Shown here one piece after another: positions 47,749 through 58,121 of a DNA stretch of 64,000 bases. Source of the stretch: Acinetobacter brisouisimilis (GTDB lineage: Bacteria > Pseudomonadota > Gammaproteobacteria > Pseudomonadales > Moraxellaceae). The stretch is from contig NZ_KB851219.1 of assembly GCF_000368265.1 (NCBI RefSeq), forward strand, positions 693,856 through 757,855, written 5' to 3'. The notes below the pieces were generated by a model. The model was not told where the DNA came from. It made no database searches and saw only the letters and a list, made by a program, of their open reading frames with translations. Positions within the stretch are counted from its first letter, which is position 1. Every line of letters begins with the position of its first letter. The position numbers and the translations under genes were made by a program.

Positions 47749-48600
47749 ATGTTTGTGCCAAGCGATCGCCCCAATGATGAATTAATACATGCTGTTGTGC
47801 AGATTTTGCAGCAAGCCAGTGAAATTATTCGGCAGGAATATCTGAACTTTTGTCAGGGAGAAAAATTTCATGTGCAGACCAAACATGATGATTCACCCGT
47901 AACGCAGGCCGATTTAAAAGCCAATCAGTTTATTGAAGCTGCATTGCAAGAACTCACGCCAACACTGCCACTTTTATCAGAAGAAAATGAACATCATGAG
48001 CGGCATTCTTGGTCACACTGCTGGTTACTTGATCCTTTAGATGGCACCAAAGAGTTTTTACATCAACGCCCAGAGTTTACGATTAATCTGAGTCAGATCG
48101 AAAATGGTAAAACCCTGTTTTCTGCCATTGCCATTCCTGCACAGCAATTGATTTATATTGGCTATTTGGATCAATATCCTTATAAATACGATGCAGAGCA
48201 ACAGCAATGGTCTATTTATCAAATCCCTGAGACCCAGACACTTGAGCCGATTCATGTTGGGTTGAGCCATAGTAGTAAGCAACCCGAATATCAGCAGTTT
48301 ATTGAGATTTTGCAGCAAGATCATGCGATTGAAACCTCACATGCAGGCAGTGCTTACAAATTCTGTATGATGCTGGAAGGCAAAATTGATTTGTATCCGC
48401 GTTTCCATCCCACTTCAGAATGGGACACCAGTGCAGGGCAAGGGCTGCTCGAAAGTATTGGCGGTGGTTTAGTCAGTTTGTCTGGGGAGCCATTTATTTA
48501 TAATCAGCGTCGCCGTTTATTGAATGATGGCTTTATTGCATTTTCACAACCTGCATATCAGGAAATCGCGTTGAATGCACTTCGCCTAATGATGAAATGA
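47749..48600 (+). CDS. cysQ: 3'(2'),5'-bisphosphate nucleotidase
   Basis: Removes 3'-phosphoadenosine 5'-phosphate produced by sulfate assimilation. Inositol-monophosphatase fold with LSEEN, the metal motif DPLDGTKEFL, and WDTSAGQGLLESIGG. 283 residues. Monocistronic, divergent from purU. It is functionally linked to the cys genes at the left end of the window though far away. Confidence 0.92.
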   Translation: MFVPSDRPNDELIHAVVQILQQASEIIRQEYLNFCQGEKFHVQTKHDDSPVTQADLKANQFIEAALQELTPTLPLLSEENEHHERHSWSHCWLLDPLDGTKEFLHQRPEFTINLSQIENGKTLFSAIAIPAQQLIYIGYLDQYPYKYDAEQQQWSIYQIPETQTLEPIHVGLSHSSKQPEYQQFIEILQQDHAIETSHAGSAYKFCMMLEGKIDLYPRFHPTSEWDTSAGQGLLESIGGGLVSLSGEPFIYNQRRRLLNDGFIAFSQPAYQEIALNALRLMMK

Positions 48601-48658
48601 CATTGCAGTCCAAAAGCAGCATGATATAGTGGACAAGTAACCACTTGAATCCAGAAGA

Positions 48659-49402
48659 ATGTCATTACAGTTATTACCTCAAAGCATGTATCGGGCCATT
48701 GATTTACTTCCTGATATCACCACACCTGTGACTTTATTTACACGACACTCGGTTCGTGAAGTTGTGGCTGGGCAAGGTTTGGCGGGATATGACTTGCAGT
48801 TGACAGGTGAGGGGCGTGAACTGGCACAGGCGTGGGGCTGTTATTTAATTGAAAATACAGGGCGTGTAATTGAACAGTGCATGTCTAGCCCAATTCAGCG
48901 CTGTGTCGATACTGCTGCATTGATGATTCAGGGCGCAGATCAGATCACACAGAATGCCAATACCCATCATATTGAAATTGTGGAACAGGGCTTACTGGTT
49001 GAACCAGGGAGCTTTGTGCTGGATATTCAGCAGGCAGCGCCGTATTTTCGCCAGCAAGGTGCATTGGGTTTTATTAACAGTTTTGTGAATAATGCTTTAC
49101 CTGGCATGAAACACCCGATTACGGGCGTGGTCGATGTTCTGGAACTGATATATAACGCTCATCCGCAGCACAGTGGTGGTTTAACGCTTGCGGTCAGTCA
49201 TGACACGATTATTGCAGCTATGCTGGCAGTCATGCGAAATCAGACCCTGTTAGAAAAAAGTGACTGGCCTGAAATGATGGAAGGGGTGTTCGTCTGGTTT
49301 GAAGGCGATAACTTTGCCGATAGCGTGCTGAAGTGGATCTGGCGCGGTAAGATTCACCAGTTGTCCATTCGTGAATTTATCCAGCAAAAAAGCGGATCTT
49401 GA
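48659..49402 (+). CDS. histidine phosphatase family protein
   Basis: 247-residue branch-2-like histidine phosphatase. The catalytic motif is LFTRHSVRE near residue 27, with the second conserved region SSPIQRCVDTA and the late His in AVSHDTIIAAML. No signal peptide, so cytosolic. Probably a phosphomonoesterase; the substrate is not clear. It ends before a terminator shared with rpsT. Confidence 0.83.
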   Translation: MSLQLLPQSMYRAIDLLPDITTPVTLFTRHSVREVVAGQGLAGYDLQLTGEGRELAQAWGCYLIENTGRVIEQCMSSPIQRCVDTAALMIQGADQITQNANTHHIEIVEQGLLVEPGSFVLDIQQAAPYFRQQGALGFINSFVNNALPGMKHPITGVVDVLELIYNAHPQHSGGLTLAVSHDTIIAAMLAVMRNQTLLEKSDWPEMMEGVFVWFEGDNFADSVLKWIWRGKIHQLSIREFIQQKSGS

Positions 49403-49407
49403 ACCAA

Positions 49408-49437
49408 TAAAAAAGCCCCAAATTTGGGGCTTTTTTA
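49408..49437. terminator. bidirectional terminator between the phosphatase gene and rpsT
   Basis: AAGCCCCAAA and TTTGGGGCTT form a self-complementary stem with A-runs before and T-runs after, so it can end transcription from both sides. Confidence 0.9.
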
Positions 49438-49447
49438 TAATGCAAAA

Positions 49448-49714
49448 TTAGTTAGCTAAAGCTTTAACTTGTGCATTCAAACGGCTCTTATGACGAGCAG
49501 CTTTGTTTTTATGGATGATGCCTTTATCAGCCATACGGTCGATTACAGGAACAGCTTTTTTGAAAGCTTCTGTAGCAACAGCATAATCACCAGCTGCGAT
49601 TGCACTTAAAGTACGTTTGATGTAAGTACGAACCATAGAACGCAAGCTTGCGTTGTGTTTGCGCGCTACAACGTTTTGACGCGCACGTTTTTTTGCCTGA
49701 GCAGAGTTTGCCAC
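49448..49714 (-). CDS. rpsT: 30S ribosomal protein S20
   Basis: 88-residue basic protein binding 16S rRNA early in 30S assembly. It begins [21 protein letters not shown] and contains [11 protein letters not shown] and [18 protein letters not shown], all characteristic. Monocistronic, with high lysine/arginine content. It ends at the bidirectional terminator. Confidence 0.97.
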   Translation of the reverse strand: MANSAQAKKRARQNVVARKHNASLRSMVRTYIKRTLSAIAAGDYAVATEAFKKAVPVIDRMADKGIIHKNKAARHKSRLNAQVKALAN

Positions 49715-49919
49715 TCTTGCACTCCTTGAAATAGATTGGTCTGGGCGGGCTGAAACAATACTGAAACTACTCAGATTGCCTTCACCAGCCCGTAAACAAG
49801 TGCGATATTTTGATGAATCAGCGTTATGAAGTCAAGTATTATCAGGGTTTGATCGACTTTTGCAGTCAAAAAAAGTATAAAATCTAAACATAATTATCGC
49901 TCTAGATGAATATCTTCTC

Positions 49920-50600
49920 ATGCAAAAAGTAAAAATACAAAGTGCAATTGTAATTGGAGCAACAGGCTTGATTGGTCAGCAGTTGGTGCAGCAATTGCTA
50001 CAGCTTCCCGAATGCCTAAAAATCACCCTGATCTTACGCCGTGAACAGATTCAGTACCAAGGAAACAGTAAGATTCAACAATTGGTTCTGGATGATTTTT
50101 TGCTATTGAATGAAGAAGATGTCAGTCAGCATACACATGCTTTTAGTTGTCTCGGCACAACTTTAAAGCAAGCAGGCTCGCGCCAAGCCTTTTATGATAT
50201 TGACTACGGCATCAACATGCATTTTGCCGAGCTTCTACAAAATAAGCACATACATTATCTGCTGGTCAGTGCCATGGGAGCATCGCCAGATTCTCGTTTT
50301 TTCTATAATCGGGTCAAAGGTGAGTTAGAGCGTGACGTTCAGGAATTTGACCTCGATACCATTTCTATTTTGCGTCCATCACTACTGATTGGTGAGCGTG
50401 AACATTCGCGAATTTTTGAAGGTTTGGGACAAAAATTATTTCATTGTACAGAACGGTTTTTACCGCGATACTATCGCTATAAACCTGTGACAGCATTACA
50501 GGTGGCTAAGACTATGGTCGCGGCTGCAATGCTACAAACCGAACACGTTCGAATTTATAATAACTTAGATATACAAAACACAACATGGAGCACAGTATGA
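49920..50600 (+). CDS. NAD(P)-binding Rossmann-fold protein (HTATIP2/YbjT-like)
   Basis: 226-residue atypical short-chain dehydrogenase. The dinucleotide motif is VIGATGLIGQQLVQQLL at 11-27, FSCLGTTLKQAGS marks the TIP30-like group, and the usual catalytic Tyr/Lys pair may be FFYNRVKGELE. No signal peptide. Substrate unknown. Its stop overlaps rraA by ATGA, so the two are translated together. Confidence 0.83.
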   Translation: MQKVKIQSAIVIGATGLIGQQLVQQLLQLPECLKITLILRREQIQYQGNSKIQQLVLDDFLLLNEEDVSQHTHAFSCLGTTLKQAGSRQAFYDIDYGINMHFAELLQNKHIHYLLVSAMGASPDSRFFYNRVKGELERDVQEFDLDTISILRPSLLIGEREHSRIFEGLGQKLFHCTERFLPRYYRYKPVTALQVAKTMVAAAMLQTEHVRIYNNLDIQNTTWSTV

Positions 50601-51103
50601 CAGCATTTGTAACTTGTGATTTACTGGATGATCATCCTGACAGCAATATTCAGGTGCTTGGTCCGAGTCTGGACAACAAATTTTTTAAAAGTTATGGTGG
50701 TCGTAAAACCTTTGGTGGTGAAATTGTCACAGTTAAATGCTATGAAGATAATTCACGTGTAAAAGAATTACTTGCCAGTGATGGTACGGGTAAAGTGCTG
50801 GTGGTGGATGGCGGTGCATCTATGCGCTGTGCGCTCATGGGCGATATGATTGCTGAATCTGCAGTACGTAATCACTGGAATGGTGTGGTGATTTACGGTT
50901 GTGTGCGTGATGTCGATGCGATGGCAGAACTGGATTTGGGCGTGCATGCTTTGGCAGCTATTCCACGAAAAAGTAACCGTCAGGGTGTGGGGGTGATTGA
51001 TATTGCACTGCATATTGGCGGAGTGATTATTATCCCAGGAAATTATATTTATGCTGATAATAATGGCATTATTATTTCAGAAGAAAAACTGGTAGAACTT
51101 TGA
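50597..51103 (+). CDS. rraA: RraA-family protein (regulator of RNase E / HMG-CHA aldolase-like)
   Basis: 168-residue protein of the RraA fold. It has TCDLLDDHPDSNIQVLGP, YGGRKTFGGEIVT, and VVDGGASMRCALMGDMIAESAVRNHWNGVVIYGCVRD can be followed at about 70-105. In E. coli RraA binds RNase E and limits its activity; related proteins are aldolases. I use the ATG at 50597 in an ATGA overlap with the preceding gene, not the ATG four codons earlier. Confidence 0.9.
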   Translation: MTAFVTCDLLDDHPDSNIQVLGPSLDNKFFKSYGGRKTFGGEIVTVKCYEDNSRVKELLASDGTGKVLVVDGGASMRCALMGDMIAESAVRNHWNGVVIYGCVRDVDAMAELDLGVHALAAIPRKSNRQGVGVIDIALHIGGVIIIPGNYIYADNNGIIISEEKLVEL

Positions 51104-52164
51104 TTAAACAGTTTAAATCAAGATTGTTAACACTGTCATCATGACAGTGCAAATAGATCAAAGAACAAGTTTAGTCCAACAGGTTGAGCTTGTTTTTTTA
51201 TTTGAGGGCTTTGTAAAATTGGTTTGAATTTGAGCGTTTGAATGAGTTTCTTTTTGCCCTTGGGCAACTATATATGCTTTATTTAAAACAGACTCTCTCT
51301 ACTTTCGATTTAACCATTCAGTGAATTTAGGCTCTAATTGTCATAGGATTGGATTTGTAATCATCAAGCCAACGGAGTGAGTGCCTTATTAGGCTTCTTT
51401 TATTCATTTGTTTTTAATTGTCTTGCACTTAATGGAAGTGTCATTCAACTGTCAAGAATTATTTAGTATACCGCCATATTGAAGAATCTTTATATTGCGT
51501 AGCAATATCTGACGGAATATGCTGCGATCAATCATTGCTAGAACTTCGTGATACTAAAGCAACATAAATATTCGCGACAGTATGTTGATTTTTATTTTAA
51601 TTTCAGTTGATTTAATATTATAAATGCTTTGACTGATCTATTTTTCCCCGTGAGAAAATACAAAGGGTGGATAAAATATGATGAAAAAAGCCTAAGCATG
51701 CATGCTTAAAAACAGTTTTTAGACAAAGCTGTATAGTGATCTTTTTTATTAGGTTTCTTTATTGGCTCATTTTATACTCTATTGAAATATATTTAAATTT
51801 TTTCTAAAAGAGAATAAGTCAGTCATCAGTTATGATAGAAAATAGATCTATTGATTCAAATAATTAAAGATCAATTACAACGCTGTAGTAATTTGTTTGG
51901 TATTGGCCTAAGGCTATAATCGATTTATTTTTAGACATAGAACCTATAGTAAGAAATAAAATAAGTATTGGTATTCTATTCGACTTTTTCCCATTCTTAT
52001 CCTCGCTTAGAGCTAGGTTTAATTTCAATAGATTTCTTTTATTCGTCCTTTTTCTCTTTTTTGGAGAAATACAAAAAAGACGTCTAATAAATCAAAAATG
52101 CTTGATTTATATTTCTTTTCTTAGCTCAAGGTGTTTTAAAAATTTAACTTTTAAGGAAAAGTTG
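51104..52164. other. 1.06-kb AT-rich gap upstream of mhpD, no gene seen
   Basis: No frame of useful length or recognisable protein fragment is visible. A weak hairpin AACAAG...CTTGTT followed by T residues near 51165-51201 may end the rraA transcript. The last 150 bases before mhpD carry an AAGGAAAA ribosome site and presumably a promoter. The region is markedly more AT-rich than the neighbours. Confidence 0.6.
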
Positions 52165-52962
52165 ATGTCAAATTCTGCTGTAGTTGAGTCAGTTGCCTTA
52201 AGATTAAGGCAAGCTGAATTATTACAGGCGGCGATAACTCCTATTCGTTCCGAACTTGGTGGTGAAAGCGCTGATGTAGATATTGCCTATGCAGTGCAAG
52301 AGATCAATACGCAACATGCATTATCGGAAGGACGCCGCTTAGTCGGTCGTAAAATTGGATTGACGTCTAAGGTTGTTCAAACTCAACTGGGCGTTGACCA
52401 GCCTGATTTTGGTATGTTATTTGCCGATATGGCTTATGGTGACGGTGAAGCCATTCCAGCCGGTTTATTGATCCAGCCTAAAGTGGAAGCTGAAATTGCG
52501 TTAGTCATTAATCAGGATTTAACTCAAAAAAAACACACTTATGCAGACATTATTAGTGCAACCGAATATGCACTACCTGCCATAGAAGTCGTGGATAGCC
52601 GTATCGAAAACTGGAAAATCTCATTGATTGATACCGTTGCTGATAATGCATCTTCAGCAGCTTATGTTTTAGGTTCACGTCCAGTGAAACTCGAACAGCT
52701 GGATCTTGTAAATTGCAAAATGACCATGACCCGCGGCGACGAAGTGGTTTCGCAAGGTGTTGGCAAAGCCTGCCTGTCTAACCCATTAAATGCCGCTGTT
52801 TGGTTAGCTGACGAAATGGTACGTCGTGGTCGTCCACTTCTTGCAGGCGATATTATTTTAACGGGTGCGCTCGGACCGATGGTGGTCGCGAACCCAGGTG
52901 ATGAATTTCACGTTGAAATCGAAGGTTTTGGTTCAGTAACAGCTGCTTTTGCTGCTGAATAA
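52165..52962 (+). CDS. mhpD: 2-oxopent-4-enoate hydratase
   Basis: Adds water to 2-hydroxypenta-2,4-dienoate to form 4-hydroxy-2-oxovalerate, in the lower meta-cleavage pathway. FAH-superfamily fold with GRRLVGRKIGLTSKVVQTQLGVDQPDFGML near residues 55-85 and PKVEAEIALV for the metal-binding Glu. I start at 52165 (MSNSAVVESV) with AAGGAAAA upstream; the longer frame adds an AT-rich leader. 265 residues. First gene of mhpDFE, 24 bp before mhpF. Confidence 0.92.
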   Translation: MSNSAVVESVALRLRQAELLQAAITPIRSELGGESADVDIAYAVQEINTQHALSEGRRLVGRKIGLTSKVVQTQLGVDQPDFGMLFADMAYGDGEAIPAGLLIQPKVEAEIALVINQDLTQKKHTYADIISATEYALPAIEVVDSRIENWKISLIDTVADNASSAAYVLGSRPVKLEQLDLVNCKMTMTRGDEVVSQGVGKACLSNPLNAAVWLADEMVRRGRPLLAGDIILTGALGPMVVANPGDEFHVEIEGFGSVTAAFAAE

Positions 52963-52986
52963 TCTAGTTCTTTAGGGAAGTTTTTC

Positions 52987-53883
52987 ATGAAAAAGATTAA
53001 ATGTGCATTGATTGGGCCAGGGAATATTGGTACTGACTTGCTTTACAAACTTCAACGTAGTGACATTCTTGAGCCAGTCTGGATGGTCGGAATTGACCCA
53101 ACCTCTGAAGGTTTGGCCCGTGCAGAAAAAATGGGCTTAAAAACCACCGCAGAAGGTGTCGATGGTTTGTTGCCACACGTGATCGCGGATGATATCAAGA
53201 TCGCTTTTGATGCAACCTCTGCCTATGTTCATGCTGAAAACAGCCGCAAGTTAAATGAACTTGGCGTACAGATGATTGACTTGACGCCTGCAGCGATTGG
53301 TCCTTTCTGTGTCCCGCCTGTGAATCTGGAAACCTTGCTTGAAGCAGGTGACTTGCCAAACGTCAACATGGTGACTTGTGGCGGACAGGCGACCATTCCG
53401 ATGGTTGCTGCAATTTCACGTGTTCAACCTGTTGCATATGGTGAAATCATTGCCACAGTATCGACCCGATCTGTCGGTCCTGGTACGCGTAAAAATATCG
53501 ATGAATTTACCCGTACCACAGCAGGTGCGATTGAAAAGGTCGGCGGAGCAAAACAAGGCAAAGCGATCATTATCATCAACCCGGCTGAGCCACCACTGAT
53601 GATGCGTGACACCGTACACTGTTTGGTTGAAGGTGAACCCGATCAGGCTGCGATTACACAATCTGTGCATGCCATGATCAAAGAAGTTCAAAAATATGTT
53701 CCAGGTTACACACTGGTGAATGGTCCAGTCTTTGATGGCAATCGCGTATCCATGTTCCTTGAAGTTGAAGGGCTGGGCGACTTCCTACCAAAATATGCGG
53801 GTAACCTTGACATTATGACTGCTGCTGCTGCGCGTACCGCAGAAATGTTTGCAGAACGTTTACTAGAAACAGCTGAAGCTTAA
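52987..53883 (+). CDS. mhpF: acetaldehyde dehydrogenase (acylating)
   Basis: Converts acetaldehyde, CoA and NAD+ to acetyl-CoA. The NAD motif is [14 protein letters not shown] near residue 8, and the catalytic Cys is in [15 protein letters not shown] near 130. C-terminal [17 protein letters not shown] contacts the aldolase MhpE, with which it forms a channelled complex in the family. 298 residues. The order mhpD-mhpF-mhpE keeps the two partner genes adjacent. Confidence 0.95.
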   Translation: MKKIKCALIGPGNIGTDLLYKLQRSDILEPVWMVGIDPTSEGLARAEKMGLKTTAEGVDGLLPHVIADDIKIAFDATSAYVHAENSRKLNELGVQMIDLTPAAIGPFCVPPVNLETLLEAGDLPNVNMVTCGGQATIPMVAAISRVQPVAYGEIIATVSTRSVGPGTRKNIDEFTRTTAGAIEKVGGAKQGKAIIIINPAEPPLMMRDTVHCLVEGEPDQAAITQSVHAMIKEVQKYVPGYTLVNGPVFDGNRVSMFLEVEGLGDFLPKYAGNLDIMTAAAARTAEMFAERLLETAEA

Positions 53884-53895
53884 AAGGATCGCCAC

Positions 53896-54927
53896 ATGTC
53901 TAAGATTATTATTAATGATATGACTTTACGTGATGGTATGCATCCAATGCGCCATCAAACTACACCTGAGCAAATGGTGAAAATTGCAACTGCACTGGAC
54001 GATGCAGGTGTGCCTTTAATTGAAGTGACCCATGGTGACGGCTTAGGCGGTAACTCGGTCAACTACGGCTTTGCAGCAGCCAGCGATGAAGAATATCTCA
54101 AAGCCGTGATTCCACATCTGAAACAGGCCAAAGTCTCTGCACTGTTACTGCCAGGTATTGGAACGGTCGACCATCTGAAAATGGCACATGATGTTGGCGT
54201 TGCTACCATTCGTGTTGCAACCCATTCAACCGAAGCCGATGTATCGGAACAGCATATTACGGCTGCGCGTAAATTGGGTATGGATACTGTGGGCTTCCTG
54301 ATGATGGCACACATGGCGACTCCAGAGAAATTGCTCGAAGAAGCACAGAAAATGGTGTCTTATGGTGCCAACTGTATCTATGTGACTGACTCAGCAGGTT
54401 ATTTGTTACCACAAGATGTCACAGATCGCGTGGGTATCTTGCGTGCCAACCTGTCAGCAGACGTGGAAATCGGTTTTCATGGTCACCATAACTTAGGTAT
54501 GGGTGTGGCAAACTCAATTACTGCGGTAAATGCAGGCGCAGTACGTGTGGACTTGGCCTCTGCAGGTTTAGGTGCAGGTGCGGGCAATACACCGCTGGAA
54601 CTGTTTGTTGCAGTGGCCAACCGTATGGGATTGGAAACAGGTGTTGATCTGTTCAAGGTTCAGGATATTGCCGAAGACATTATTATTCCAATGATGACTC
54701 ATCCGATTCGTGCAGACCGTGATGCAGCAACTTTAGGTTATGCTGGTGTGTATTCATCATTCTTGCTGTTTGCTAAACGTGCCGAAGCCAAATATGGTGT
54801 TTCTGCACGTGAAATCCTGCTTGAGTTAGGACGTCGTGGCACGGTTGGTGGTCAGGAAGATATGATTGAAGATCTGGCGTTAACTATGTCTAAATCTATT
54901 GCACAAGATGTGGCTAAAGTTAGTTAA
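53896..54927 (+). CDS. mhpE: 4-hydroxy-2-oxovalerate aldolase
   Basis: Splits 4-hydroxy-2-oxovalerate into pyruvate and acetaldehyde. HMGL-like TIM barrel with [15 protein letters not shown] at 7-21 (metal and catalytic residues), [15 protein letters not shown] (two metal His), and [17 protein letters not shown]. 343 residues. It works with MhpF, encoded 12 bp upstream, and is followed by a terminator. Confidence 0.95.
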   Translation: MSKIIINDMTLRDGMHPMRHQTTPEQMVKIATALDDAGVPLIEVTHGDGLGGNSVNYGFAAASDEEYLKAVIPHLKQAKVSALLLPGIGTVDHLKMAHDVGVATIRVATHSTEADVSEQHITAARKLGMDTVGFLMMAHMATPEKLLEEAQKMVSYGANCIYVTDSAGYLLPQDVTDRVGILRANLSADVEIGFHGHHNLGMGVANSITAVNAGAVRVDLASAGLGAGAGNTPLELFVAVANRMGLETGVDLFKVQDIAEDIIIPMMTHPIRADRDAATLGYAGVYSSFLLFAKRAEAKYGVSAREILLELGRRGTVGGQEDMIEDLALTMSKSIAQDVAKVS

Positions 54928-54943
54928 GTGATTTAATCAATTC

Positions 54944-54973
54944 AAAAAAGCATCCTTTTTAGGGTGCTTTTTT
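54944..54973 (+). terminator. Rho-independent terminator after mhpE
   Basis: AAAAAGCATCC and GGGTGCTTTTT form a stem with one G-T pair around a T-loop, followed by more T residues. The remaining 340 bases to the porin gene are very AT-rich and presumably hold its promoter; no operator is clear. Confidence 0.82.
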
Positions 54974-55318
54974 TATAAAAAAGATACTTATTAACAATAA
55001 CATGAAAGGTTTTAGCTATTAATAAAAGCAAGGCATCGGAATATCTATTTTTATATTGACATAAAAAATCAATTAAATAAGATTTATTTCCATTCTTTTT
55101 AAATAAAAAATAATATAAAACAAGTATTTATTTTTATTGAAGATGGATGTCTATTTAGTGTTATTGTTCATTTATATTTTATAAATATAAAAACATAAAT
55201 TATCGAATTGTCTAGAATAAAATCAACGGAAAGTTTACTACTGTTGTCTGATATTCGATCTTTGACATGTTCTACATTATAGCGCGCTCATTACATTGTT
55301 CGGTTAGGAAAGTAGACA

Positions 55319-56629
55319 ATGCGTCATTATGCTTTATGGATGGCTTTTGTAGGTACAAGTGTTGGAATTACAAGCCCTAATACTTTTGCTGATTTTTTTG
55401 AGGATAGTCAAACTCAGCTCAAATTCAAGAATTTCTATTTAGATCGGCAATATGATACTGTATCAAGTAAAAACTGGGGTAGCTGGTCTCAGGGTGTGAC
55501 TCTAGATACAAAATCAGGCTATGCTGATTTAGGTATGGTGAAAGTTGGTGCTGATCTTTTAGCACAATATGCGGTACGTTTAGATGGACGAGATCGTAAT
55601 CCAGACTGGGTTTTACCTTATGAAGGAAAGCCTGGAACAGGACAACAGGCTCGGGAGTTTGGTCATATTGGCGCGACATTAAAAGCGCAAGTTGCACAGA
55701 CTGAAATTCGTGTAGGTGAGTTGCTCCCTGTTACGCCTGTATTGGTTTATGACCCGTCTAGACAACTTTTAACGACTTATAATGGTGCTTGGTTAGAATC
55801 GAAAGATATTAAAAACACCAAAGTTACTTTGGGTTATATCAAAAGCATAAATGCGCGTTATGAAAACCAGCCGATGGATTTAGGTTTATGGCCGAAAAAT
55901 CTGTCTAAAGATAGTAAAGTCAATGGAATGTATATTGCCGGGGTTGATTATAAATTTAACCAGAATGTGCAAGGTTCTTACTTTTATGCAGATGTCGATA
56001 ATATCTACCAACAAAACTATTTGGGTTTAAGCTATAAAGAAAACCTAAATAAGGATGCGAAATTAGATACCCATATCCGTTTTTTTGATAATCGCCAGTC
56101 GGGGGATGCTTTATACGGAAAAATTGATAACCAGGCTTTATCTTTAGGAACCACGCTTACCTATAAGAATCAGACGATTGGTTTGGGCTATCAGCAAATG
56201 TTTGGTAAACAAGGATCTAATCCAAGTGCTGCAACTGGTGCACCATATTTCCCAACATTAGCGGGTTGGGTACCACAGCCGTATTTAGATAACTGGGGTG
56301 TTGCAAGTTTTATTCGTAAAGACGAACAATCATTGGGTATGACTTATAGCTATAATTTTGCTGGTTGGGGAATCAATGGCTTAAAAGCAACTGCCAAATA
56401 TTGGGGTGGCTGGAATATTGACTCGCATTATGAAAGTAATGGTGTGAAATCAGGTCGAGGAACAGAAGATGAGTTTAACTTTATTTTAAACTATGTTGTT
56501 CCTGAAGGTAAATTTAAAGGTCTAGGTTTTGAATGGATGTATATTGATGTCAACTGGCATAATGTACAAGGCCAGATCAGCAATTTGAAAGAAAACCGAA
56601 TTGCGACAACTTACACCTATAAATTCTAA
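55319..56629 (+). CDS. OprD-family outer-membrane porin
   Basis: 436-residue outer-membrane channel. An N-terminal signal peptide (to about TFADFF) is followed by SQTQLKFKNFYLDRQYD, a typical OprD/BenP start. Alternating polar/aromatic strands run to a C-terminal ATTYTYKF with final Phe, the outer-membrane insertion signal. Such porins admit aromatic acids, so it probably takes up phenylpropionate or cinnamate. It is monocistronic between mhpE and hcaR with terminators on both sides. Confidence 0.85.
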   Translation: MRHYALWMAFVGTSVGITSPNTFADFFEDSQTQLKFKNFYLDRQYDTVSSKNWGSWSQGVTLDTKSGYADLGMVKVGADLLAQYAVRLDGRDRNPDWVLPYEGKPGTGQQAREFGHIGATLKAQVAQTEIRVGELLPVTPVLVYDPSRQLLTTYNGAWLESKDIKNTKVTLGYIKSINARYENQPMDLGLWPKNLSKDSKVNGMYIAGVDYKFNQNVQGSYFYADVDNIYQQNYLGLSYKENLNKDAKLDTHIRFFDNRQSGDALYGKIDNQALSLGTTLTYKNQTIGLGYQQMFGKQGSNPSAATGAPYFPTLAGWVPQPYLDNWGVASFIRKDEQSLGMTYSYNFAGWGINGLKATAKYWGGWNIDSHYESNGVKSGRGTEDEFNFILNYVVPEGKFKGLGFEWMYIDVNWHNVQGQISNLKENRIATTYTYKF

Positions 56630-56666
56630 TTTTTAGGGTAACTGCAATGCTTTTTACAGTTACTCC

Positions 56667-56700
56667 AAAAAGCAATGGCTATACAGCCATTGCTTTTTTA
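56667..56700 (+). terminator. Rho-independent terminator after the porin gene
   Basis: AAAAAGCAATGGCT (56667-56680) pairs perfectly with AGCCATTGCTTTTT (56685-56698) around ATAC, with T residues following. Confidence 0.92.
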
Positions 56701-56874
56701 TTGTTTTTATTCGCTCTAGTCATATTTTGATCACATATAAAGGCTAAATTTAAGAAACCCCTTTCGCCAGCTCATAATATTTCTTTTGTGTTTTATTGGC
56801 CTATATTTCAATTTTGCTCATGGAGAAAATCAAAAAGTATAATCCGTGATGAAAGAAGCCTATTCTGTAAAAAA

Positions 56875-56903
56875 AGAAAAAGGATGAGATCCATCCTTTT
56901 TCT
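56875..56903. terminator. terminator after hcaR
   Basis: AGAAAAAGGATG (56875-56886) pairs with CATCCTTTTTCT (56892-56903). On the minus strand it is followed by a long T-run, so it ends hcaR. The 331-bp porin-hcaR gap holds this and the porin terminator only. Confidence 0.85.
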
Positions 56904-56960
56904 AATACTTAGGTCTATAAATATGATTAAAATACTATCTAAAACCTATAACTATCAACT

Positions 56961-57860
56961 TTAGTCTCGATTAATATTTAGGTAAAAAACTTTATTGAGT
57001 AGTTCAATAAGTTTCTTGATGCCTATAGATTCGGATTCTTTTCGATAACTTACAAATAAATCAAGATAAGGTAATTCAACTTCTAAAGGGCGAATTACAG
57101 TGTTATTGACCGTCAATGGTTCAATATAAGCGGGTAAAATTGCACAGCCCAAACCCATGCCAATTGAATTAATATTAAAGAGAATATTATCTGCTTTTTG
57201 TACAATATTAAATTTAATATTGTGGGCTTGTGCGAATTCTAAAATCGTATGGTGGAGAACTGCAGATTGTTCAACAGCAGGAATAATAAAATCAATACCA
57301 TTCAATGCTTTGACTGGAATACGATCGTACTTGGTTAATGGATGATCTTTATGCAATAGAAAGATCAGGGGTTCACGCAATACAAACTGACTTTGAATTT
57401 CATCGGTATTTAGATTCTCTCGTATAAAGGCAACGTCTAATTCACCTTTCTTAAGGGCTTCTATTTGACAAGTATTGTTCATACTCAGCAATTCAATTTT
57501 CAAGTCAGGATTTTGTACTCTAAGACTTGGTAAAACATAAGGAAATACTTTCATTTCAGCAACAGGCACAAAGCCAATTGTGAGGAGGTGTTTTTTTGAT
57601 TTAGCGACTTGGCGAGCCATGGTGACAGCCTTGTCTGCCTCGGCCAGAGTAATTTTTGCCCGTTCTAAAAAAACTTTCCCTTCTTCGGTTAATTCAACTT
57701 TACGCTTGGTTCTATGCAGTAGCTTTACCCCGACATACTCTTCGAGGTCTTTAATTTGCTGGCTTAAAGAAGGTTGAGCTGTATATAACTTGAGTGCAGC
57801 TTTGCTAAAGTTCAGCTCTTCTGCAACCATAATAAAATAGCGAAGATGACGTAATTCCAT
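56961..57860 (-). CDS. hcaR: LysR-type regulator HcaR
   Basis: 299-residue LysR activator. The N-terminal HTH (MELRHLRYFIMVAEELNFSKAALKLYTAQPSLSQQIKDLE is visible over residues 1-40) and effector domain motifs TIGFVPVAEMKVFPYVLP and NINSIGMGLGCAILPAYIEP match E. coli HcaR closely. It is divergent from hcaE with a 261-bp control region and should activate hcaEFCB-mhpB-hcaD in response to phenylpropionate or cinnamate derivatives. BenM/CatM are related, but the neighbours favour HcaR. Confidence 0.85.
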   Translation of the reverse strand: MELRHLRYFIMVAEELNFSKAALKLYTAQPSLSQQIKDLEEYVGVKLLHRTKRKVELTEEGKVFLERAKITLAEADKAVTMARQVAKSKKHLLTIGFVPVAEMKVFPYVLPSLRVQNPDLKIELLSMNNTCQIEALKKGELDVAFIRENLNTDEIQSQFVLREPLIFLLHKDHPLTKYDRIPVKALNGIDFIIPAVEQSAVLHHTILEFAQAHNIKFNIVQKADNILFNINSIGMGLGCAILPAYIEPLTVNNTVIRPLEVELPYLDLFVSYRKESESIGIKKLIELLNKVFYLNINRD

Positions 57861-58121
57861 AATAGCAATAATCCTAAAAATGCTCGTTTATTTCAGTCAA
57901 TCTGTTGGTATAAACACCTAAACCAAGCAAAAATCCATTTCAGTAGTAAAAAAGTGTATTAAAAAAGTTGGCTATAATTTAGTATAAAAAAGAATAAAGA
58001 ATTATTCATAAAATATCTAAAATAAAACTTATAAAATATTTCACTTATATCTATTAAAAAATCATTATCAACGCCAACAGATTCCACCATCTTTTGATTT
58101 GATGGCGGCAGCAGGAGAGCG

